Shown here: positions 56,888 to 64,000 of the stretch, piece by piece | Layout: each line of letters begins with the position of its first letter | Position numbering within the stretch: the first letter of the stretch is position 1 | Origin: Epiperipatus broadwayi | Lineage: Eukaryota; Onychophora; Udeonychophora; Euonychophora; Peripatidae | Direction: 5' to 3' | DNA: 64,000 bases | Assembly: GCA_028023455.1 (NCBI GenBank) | Contig: JAQFVV010006306.1 | Coordinates: forward strand, 2,507,001-2,571,000 | Program-made: the position numbers and the translations under genes | The notes under the pieces: model-generated | Databases searched by the model: none | The model's input: the letters and a program-made list of their open reading frames with translations, nothing else | What the model was told of the DNA's origin: nothing

Positions 56888-57052
56888 TTTATCGTATTTT
56901 TATACAATAAATTTAAAAATTCATGTCACATCTATGTGGTTTATTTACTTTCATTAAACATTAGTCCTTGCAACTGTATAATTATCTCCGATTACTGAAA
57001 TAAGTGCCCTCAAGTGGTGGCATGGGGCAAAATTGGAAAGTACCGATATTTC

Positions 57053-57783
57053 AAATGTATGCTTAGAAACAGACAAAAAAAATTCTATTTCTAGTATACA
57101 TACTGTCTATGCATGAGATCTATTTTACAAATGTAGGAAAACAGGAAAAATCAAATATTGGGACAACTTTCTTAAAGCCCACAGTAGAGAATAAAAAGTT
57201 AAAAAACAAAAGAATTACTGGAACTTTCAAAGATAAATAATGTGTTGTTATTTTAAGAACTTTTGTTTACAATTTAGAAGGAATACATTGATTAGTAAGG
57301 TTAAAACAATAATTAAAATTGATTACTGAAATATTTTATATTAGGTTATATGTGTGTGTATTATATATACATTTAAAATAGAATAATTATATTGTCTTAA
57401 TAATGATTGGAATATTTTATATTGTTAAACATACACGTGTATACATATAAATATGGATTTATTTAATATGGCTTACGTTGCATATATCTAAACTGTAAAT
57501 ATTACTGGATAATTTTCTATGAAAATATCTGATTTACAAATCAAAATTTGAATAGTGTATGTATATTACAGAATACTTATTAGACTTTTAATTTGATTTT
57601 AGTATTATTTTTAATTAATAAATTTATTAGTCATTATTTTTAGGTTATTTGAGAAGTTATTTAGTACTAGAAAAATTTTCATATATGTGCATTTTCTCTT
57701 CTTCTCAGTGGTCAGGCTTCTTTTCATCCCAGAGTTAATTTGGATGGTAATGATATATGTGTTATATAAAGCTAAACTAGTCA
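57053..57783. other. Stretch without recognised features
   Basis: AT-rich. Confidence 0.6.
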
Positions 57784-57891
57784 ATAAATAATCAAAATTA
57801 TCCTAAATTCACAACTCAACCAGATTAGCCAAGAAAATAAACTCTAAAACACTACTAATGATTTCACTGCTACAAGCATAATAACATATTT
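57784..57891 (-). repeat. Family I partial copy
   Basis: CAAAATTATCCTAAATTCAC, then AACTCAACCAGATTAGCC and AAACTCTAAAACACTACTAA, match the 38.1-kb hairpin arm. Confidence 0.8.
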
Positions 57892-58182
57892 AAACTAGAA
57901 AATTACTAAAACATATTTAAACTAAACATTACCCACAATTCCACTTACCTCCCATACACCCTTAATATTAAAAGAACTTTTAAATAAGTTAATTGCTTCA
58001 GAATTATAAATTTTTAATAGAAAGATTCTTTAATTCTTTTTATTTCATTTCTCTCACAGAAGACCACCTTAGTTTCATCAAAATTAATAGAGTGGCCTGT
58101 ATCTTTTTCATGGATATATAAAGCAGAACTAAGATATTTATTTCTAACTCCACTTTTTTGTATCTTTATTCTTTCATTTAAG
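57892..58182. other. Stretch without recognised features
   Basis: AT-rich. Confidence 0.55.
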
Positions 58183-58184
58183 CT

Positions 58185-58316
58185 CAAAGCAAAGAATTAA
58201 AATCATATTTTTCTTTATGTTTTACATCAGTACAAATATTATTACTATTAATAGTAATAATATTAGTACTGATGTAAATGATAAAGAAAAATACGATTTT
58301 ATTTCTTTGCCATGTA
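58185..58316. repeat. Hairpin with 65-bp arms
   Basis: Left GCAAAGAATTAAAATCATAT, right its inverse ATACGATTTTATTTCTTTGC, meeting at TTACTATTAATAGTAATA with almost no loop. Confidence 0.88.
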
Positions 58317-59854
58317 AATTGTCTTCTTATTATAATCAGTTATTTGATATGATTCAGGAATATATATTGATAAATTTTTTTAGATAAATCATTCAGGTCT
58401 CAGTTAACGAGCAATGATTCTCTTATATTGACATAATATATTTTTTAAGATTTGATGGTGACTTCATAATTATCAATGAACTAACCCATTACGCTATTAT
58501 TATGTGACACTCTAAAAAACAAACATCACAATTCTATATTAATTCCTGGAATTAGCTGAAAATCCTTCTAATGCAAGTCTTTTTTTCACTGCAGTTATAA
58601 TTGATCAATAGGTCAAGAAATCAAATGCTGCAGTTTTCACAGTATGCTAAATCTAAATAAACATGTCTTTAATAATAACACACACACACACACACTTAAT
58701 CTTTATTGAATATTCCTGAGTAAAAAATTTTTGAGCATACTATTTCTCATAATTCATAAAACTGGGTTCATTTTATTTTACTATGTCATCATTAAACTAT
58801 GCTGCAGTCCTTGCTTCCATAAAATTACTGAGCATAGTGAAACGTTTTTTTTTTCTTTTGTAATTATCATTCATTTAGACTTGGAAGGAACTTATGACAT
58901 TATTAATCTATAAATTTTTGGTCATGAAACAATGAAATTGATCAGCTAATAAAAAATATTTCATTTTATATTAAGAACTTTCTTAGAATATCATCAGTTT
59001 TTCAAGTAACGGGCGGAATATACTTATTACTATTGTCATATTGATCTGAATAAGTAAATTTGGAATCGTTCTTTCCATCTCTAAGTGTAGCAATATCTGC
59101 TTTAATCTATATAAATGGTAAATATATTTTTCACTTTAATCTATCATAATAAATTTGCTTTAATTGAGGTTTAATGTTTATATCCATGCTAGAGGCAATC
59201 TCTAATTTAGAAAATTATTAATGAGAATCATTTCTGTATTTATCTGAGGTGGACGGTGTCAAAGTTATGGGTGGAGTAGGTTTGATACTTGCAAATCAAA
59301 GTGTAACAATCACCTAAGATTTATAGTAATCATAATTTTTTTTTCTCTACTGAAATTAATGCAAAGTCATTGAACCCAACATAATATCAAAGACATTAAA
59401 CTGTACCAGGTATCATTTTTTCGCTTAAATAAAATTGCTAATATAAATTATTACCAAAATTTAATAGATCTTTTTCTTTTTATTTCTAAAAAGAAAAAAA
59501 AATTTTTTTTTTTACAAAGTCTTCCGATACCCACTCAGTCGAAATAAACTTTATTGATCCAAAGAATTTCTCTCCGGTATTCTAATGCAAAGTCATTTGA
59601 AAGAATTTGTGAGCATCTCCAGACATTAATACAATTGGGTTATTCAGTCTAGATTTAGTCAATGCGGCCAAATTTGTTTGCTTACTCAAGTTGGGCCCAC
59701 CATATGCCCACATTTTTTTCACTGATAATATTAGCTGCCTCAGCATGATTCTTGTATTTACTTGAACAGGTTGTTAGAAAGAAATTATATTTATGGAAGA
59801 TGGGTTTCTTGAACATTAAGTTATAAATATTGCAATCAAATATATATTAATATA
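58317..59854. other. AT-rich stretch with a (CA)n run
   Basis: A CA dinucleotide run lies at 58679-58695, and A and T runs near 59490-59515. No gene. Confidence 0.6.
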
Positions 59855-60062
59855 ATCTATGTTCTTTATTATTCTTTAAAATGCTTTTTTTTACAACCCA
59901 TTATTGACAGTTTCGATTGTCCCAAGAAATCTTCTTCAGAACCTCTCCTTATATTTCACTATATTTCCAAAGGAAATATAAGTAGAAGTTCTGAAGAATA
60001 TTGCTGGGGCAGTCGAAACTGTCAATAGTGGGTTGTAAAAAATAATAAAGAACATAAATGAT
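59855..60062. mobile_element. Family D hairpin
   Basis: Arms of about 90 bp: left ACAACCCATTATTGACAGTT and right AACTGTCAATAGTGGGTTGT. Each arm has the CTGAAGA ... GAAACTGTC motif, with one mismatch in stem II. Confidence 0.85.
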
Positions 60063-60246
60063 ATTCATATTATATGGATTTGGCAATGCAGTAAGAAAGA
60101 TAAAGGTATGTTACTGAGTATTTGTTTCGATAGCTATATATTTAAGTACTTTAAATGATCAAATTTCAATGTTTAAATATAATTTTAAGTGAATATTAAA
60201 TATAGTTTTTGGACGGAATATTTAAAGAATAAAATAATATTATGCT

Positions 60247-60499
60247 GCCTTGTATGGTTTGCCGCAGTTGGTAGAGGAGCCGACTCGGGGATCGAGATGT
60301 CCAAGGATTGATTCTGTCACTCGCAAGTCTGATGCTCAAACTTCTTATGAACTCCCAATATGCCTGTATGGTTTGGTGCACTTGGTAGACATCTGAGTGG
60401 TGACTGGGAGGTCCCAGGATCAATTCTGGTACTTTCACATCTGGTGCTCAAACTTCCTTTGAATTCCCGAGCAATAAAGTCATACGCCTTTTTTTTTAA
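60247..60499 (+). mobile_element. tRNA-derived SINE S2, tandem dimer
   Basis: Two copies start GCCTTGTATGGTTTGCCGCA (60247) and GCCTGTATGGTTTGGTGCAC (60362). Each has an A-box-like TGGTAGA and a B-box-like GGATYRATTCTG, followed by GATGCTCAAACTTC or GGTGCTCAAACTTC. The second continues CGAGCAATAAAGTCATACGC and ends in a T-run, suggestive of Pol III termination. Confidence 0.72.
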
Positions 60500-60644
60500 C
60501 GTTATGCTGACTGCTGTTTAACCATTTTTCACTAGAATAAGAAAACTATTTTTTCCTTCTAAAAAATAAACTATGCTATATTTTATCTACTTTTTTTTAC
60601 TTTGCTCTACAAAATTAAAATCAAAATCGGAATCAATTTCCTTT

Positions 60645-60745
60645 TTCTTCATATATCATAGCATCATCCGGGAGGTGAACCCACAATCGTCTGCAACCAA
60701 CTACTTGCTTGCAAGGCGGCTGTGATGACCTCTCGGCTAACAACG
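60645..60745 (-). mobile_element. tRNA-like SINE S1
   Basis: Minus strand: CACGTTGTTAGCCGAGAGGT ... GTGGGTTCACCTCCCGGATG ... CTATGATATATG. Flanking duplication not clear. Confidence 0.75.
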
Positions 60746-60752
60746 TGCTGTC

Positions 60753-61222
60753 TATACCATATTACCACAACTCTTAAGAAGGCCTTCAAAATGTAAAGAA
60801 AAGTACAGTTATAAACTTTTGCCGATTTGGACTGTGCTTAAATACCTGTTTTGTAAGTTATGCATCACTTACTTCATAAATTCTTAAGTGTTAAAAGGAT
60901 ATCATCATCGTTTCCTTTTTTATTTTAATCTATCGCCTATATATGGTTTTCAAATTATATCAAATTTTTTTAACTTAAAATATTTAATTGTATACTTTTG
61001 ATTGCTTTTCCTGTTTTTTTGAAGAAACGATTTTTGTTTCACATTCTGCATTCTACTGCTCTAAAATATTAAACCCAGAATGCTTTACACCCTTTAGGAA
61101 TCATGGCATATTGTTCAGTTCACCAACTCTAAAACTCTTTGCTTGCATTACCGCCATATTTTTAATTCTACTATTATGTTGATTAACTTTCTTTAACTTT
61201 TCCTATACAATTGTAATTGTTT
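60753..61222. other. Stretch without recognised features
   Basis: AT-rich. Confidence 0.6.
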
Positions 61223-61464
61223 AATATATATTAAGGCTATAACCTTTAGACTATGCGCCTAGATGCGATAGTAGGGGTCTCTACAAATCTTAACACAATT
61301 TTAACGACTTTAAAAGCCAAGAGTGGCCACTCTTATCTTCGATTTATTTTTTTATTTATATAGGCGAATCTTTTAAAATGGTTAATTTTGTGATAAGATT
61401 TGTAGAGGTCCCTACAGTCACATCTAGGCGCATAGTCTTAAGGTTATAACCTTAATATATATTA
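61223..61464. mobile_element. Family H-like foldback with 85-bp arms
   Basis: Left GACTATGCGCCTAGATGCGA, right CACATCTAGGCGCATAGTC, within AATATATATTAAGG and its inverse. The loop holds GAGTGGCCACTCTTATCTTC, as in family H. Confidence 0.85.
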
Positions 61465-62221
61465 CTTAGGTAATGAGTATGCGCTTAACACATTTATTAA
61501 TTACAATTGTAATTGATGTAAGTGCGAGGAATGCTGAATAAGAAAAGCTTAAGAGTAAACGTTTTGTGATATTGTACTTTAGCAGCTTTCGATATCTTAA
61601 TTGTGATATCATAATCGTAGCTACGACTAATGGACGCGAGAGTTGTGGGTGTAAGTTGTAATGTAAATTTTATGTAAATATGTGGCACACTTTTTAGAGA
61701 GGGGAAGCAGGATTTCTTCTTATTTATTGATTTAGCATTATTGGCAATATGTCAAGTCTTTTTTATCTTGTGTTTAGAATCATTCCTTTCTACACACACA
61801 ACACTGTCTTATTTCTGCATTTATTTCTGGAAAATATCTGCAACTTTTTTCATCTAAATATCAGTTATTTTAGTTGAAAGACTGCTTAATATTAAAAAAA
61901 TAAAATATTACGTATTAATCCGATAATAATCTTCTAAGTAATGAAAATAAAATATATTGAGCATTTGTTCATATTACATAGTGCATGCTTTCTGAATTAC
62001 GAACGACCACCTAAACGTTACTTTCATAAGCATCTAAATTTTTATTGTTGATTAGATTGGTGATTTTTAGTTTTGATTTTTAAAATTAATTAGCCAAATA
62101 AATTCATACTGTAAACATTTTAATATGCTAAAATTTTAAACGGCTCACTGCCTTGGGTGCATTTGCCATAGTTTATCAACCTTGTACTATACATTTTTTT
62201 TTACAATTTTTTAAAATACTG
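61465..62221. other. Stretch without recognised features
   Basis: AT-rich. Confidence 0.6.
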
Positions 62222-62224
62222 AAG

Positions 62225-63545
62225 GTATATGTAATTAGAGGAGTTTTGAACCCAGGCTTTTAAGTTCCTTTCAGACATCCCCTCCATCTTATACAATCGA
62301 TATACGTGACCATATATATGTGGAAAAGATAAACAATCTCCCATTTAAGTATTTTGTGCTGGACCAGCACTCATCAGTTGACCGGATCATCATCTTCCAT
62401 ACATATATATATAATCAGTGATCAGTTTATATTAAGATAGCAAATCTTTAAACTTTAATGAACAGGCTTCAGTCTTTTCCACTCTTCAACTCTTCCGCCA
62501 TCCATATCATTGAAAATCTGATGATGGCACGTTCTAAGTCCTCATTTGCCAATTTTGTTGTTGTATCCATGTTGATTGTAAGCCATTCTGACTCCTGATA
62601 TGTAGGACCCCAAGACCATTTAAACAAATACAGTTTGAATATGTAATATTTGAATAAAAGTATAGTATATTTTATAAAATAGATGTAATTAGAGGGGATT
62701 TGAACTGAGACTTTCAAGCTCTTTTCAGTCATCCATTCCATCTTATACAACCGATACACATGACTATATACATGAGAAAAAGATAAATGATCTCCAATAT
62801 ATGTATTTTGTACTGAGCCAGCAGTCATCAGTTGACCAGATCATCATCTCCCCCCACACACATATAATCAGTGATCAGTTTGTATTAAGATAGCAAATCT
62901 TCAAACTTTAATGAACAGACTTCAATATTTTTCACTCTTCATCTCCTTCAGCCATCCATATCATTGAAAATCTGATGATGGCATGTTCATAGCCCTCGTT
63001 TTCCAATTTTGTTGTTGTCTCCATGTTGACTGTAAGTCATTCTGACCCCTGATATGTAGGACCCCAAGACCATTTAAATATTCTCAAAAAATATGGGTGG
63101 AATACAGTTTGAATACGTAATATTTGTATAAAAGTATAGTATATATATTAAACTAGATGTAATTAGAGGGGATTGAACTGAGACTTTCAAGCGCCTTTCA
63201 ATCACCCATTCCATCTTATATAACTGATACACATGACCACATACATGAGAAAAAGTTAAATGATCTCCACTATACGTATTTCATGCTGAACCAGCACTCA
63301 TCAGTTTGTCTGGATTATCATCTCCCATGGATATGACAACAAAATTTCAAACAAGGGCTTTGAATATGCCATCATCTTATTTTTTAATGATATGGCTGGC
63401 TGAAGAGTTGGAGAGTGGAGAAGATTGACCCTTGTCTATTAAAGTTTGAGGATGTGCTATCTTTAAACTGATCACTGATTATATATATATGGAGATGATG
63501 ACTGAAAGGAGTTTGTAAGTTTGGGTTCAAATCTCCTCTAATTTT
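62225..63545. mobile_element. Retrozyme-like family A array, same layout as at 31 kb
   Basis: Minus-orientation units have cores at 62371-62377, 62825-62831 and 63298-63304, spaced 454 and 473 bp. A plus-orientation arm (about 63340-63540) follows with GAGTTGGAGAGTGGAGAAGA and GGTTCAAATCTCCTCTAATT. The first unit has CTGATGA and a fully paired stem II (GTGCT/AGCAC) but AAAA for GAAA. The third has CTGATGA, an intact stem II and GAAA, but stem I does not pair. Confidence 0.84.
63264..63311 (-). ncRNA. Hammerhead core, family A, stem I lost
   Basis: Minus strand: CTGATGA (63304-63298), GTGCTGGTTCAGCAT, GAAA, TACGTATA, then GTGGAG. The catalytic core is complete, but the flanking CAAA and GTGG do not pair, so activity is doubtful. 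Confidence 0.5.
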
Positions 63546-64000
63546 TTTACAGTTGTAAACAAACTTAAATAATGCACTCTAGAGAGAAAGTATTTTTTAT
63601 AAGATATTCCATTTATCTAATGGAAGAGGTTAAGCATTTCCCCCATGTTATTTTATCTTTTAATTATGATTACATTTTCTGACTAGTTTTAAATGAATAG
63701 CTGGGTTAACCATAACACAAGCTGGATATTTTAAGTCATATTGGGACTTGCTTGCCTGTATTTGAAGTCTACTTATGGTCCCTGTTGGCAGATGTATAAT
63801 CTACTATTCATGTGCTATGAAGTTCTTTACTATTGTTATTGCGTATAATTCTTCTGACCTACAAAATTCTGTCACTGCGCTTATGTTTATAGAAAATTTT
63901 GTAAGATTTTTTATTGTGGAAAAAAAAGTTTTAAAGCTTCCATGGAAGTAAGTATATATATTTTGATTTATAGAATAATAGTATAATTCTTACTTAATGA
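63546..64000. other. Stretch without recognised features
   Basis: AT-rich to the window end. Confidence 0.6.

Larger units (their letters stand above)
55500..57044 (-). mobile_element. Full-length Merlin DNA transposon with 8-bp duplication
   Basis: The ends GGTACTTTCCGATTTTGCCC (55500) and GGGCAAAATTGGAAAGTACC (ending 57044) are inverted. The terminal inverted repeats extend about 97 bp each (to about 55598 and from about 56948) at roughly 90 percent identity. GATATTTC lies immediately outside on both sides (55492-55499 and 57045-57052), an exact 8-bp duplication as expected of Merlin/IS1016-type elements. Length is 1545 bp. It encodes the broken transposase below. Confidence 0.93.

Noticed and set aside
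62469-62828. 119-codon minus-strand frame
   Set aside because: It runs through a retrozyme-like repeat unit; the same region in sister units is full of stops.

Overview
This is a gene-poor, AT-rich (roughly 30 percent GC by eye) stretch of a eukaryotic nuclear genome. Its content points to an invertebrate animal: decayed RTE-type LINEs, Penelope-like elements (PLEs), a Merlin DNA transposon, hAT-like and other terminal-inverted-repeat elements, tRNA-derived SINEs and many foldback elements. I could not fix the phylum. No host protein-coding exon can be supported; nearly every long open frame is chance or lies in a dead transposon.

The most interesting layer is RNA-based. Repeat family A (1-360, 7.8-8.4, 14.6, 18.7-19.1, 21.4-23.5, 30.8-32.2 and 62.2-63.5 kb) is built of units of about 454-473 bp, often in tandem and then inverted. 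It carries a type I hammerhead ribozyme: core CTGATGA, a 5-bp stem II, GAAA, a minimal stem III and a 5-bp stem I. That is the layout of metazoan retrozymes, the small hammerhead-bearing non-autonomous retroelements. Two further groups, C/E and D, carry divergent hammerhead-like cores (CTGANGA, short stem, GAAAC) that have not been assigned here to any named family. Families C and E share the same motif with stem I CCTCA/TGRGG and the cleavage triplet GTC.

Layout. 0-9 kb: retrozyme fragment, family D foldback, RTE reverse transcriptase on the minus strand, family E and C copies, an RTE tail and a retrozyme foldback. 9-17 kb: PLE ends, a SINE, family E, an RTE tail, a GC-rich island and a PLE reverse transcriptase. 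17-24 kb: a TIR element holding a family C copy and a retrozyme, a hAT MITE, and a retrozyme array interrupted by a GIY-YIG PLE with a 14-bp target duplication. 24-30 kb: a family D hammerhead followed by a 784-nt stretch with only seven G, a PLE reverse transcriptase and an RTE endonuclease. 30-38 kb: two minimal tRNA-like retroposons, an RTE LINE split by a retrozyme array and a palindromic MITE, a PLE and a second LINE lineage. 38-51 kb: mostly quiet AT-rich DNA with hairpins, a TA-flanked TIR element, a hAT MITE and a GC-rich segment. 51-54 kb: a promoter-like cluster and a minisatellite. 55.5-57.0 kb: a complete Merlin transposon with a broken transposase. 57-64 kb: hairpins, SINEs and a retrozyme array.

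How the parts fit together. PLEs are known to carry hammerheads in their terminal repeats and are proposed helpers of retrozymes. This window holds PLE reverse transcriptase and endonuclease relics next to, and once nested inside, retrozyme arrays. The LINEs probably supplied the machinery for the tRNA-like SINEs. All autonomous elements seen here are dead, carrying stops, frameshifts and insertions.
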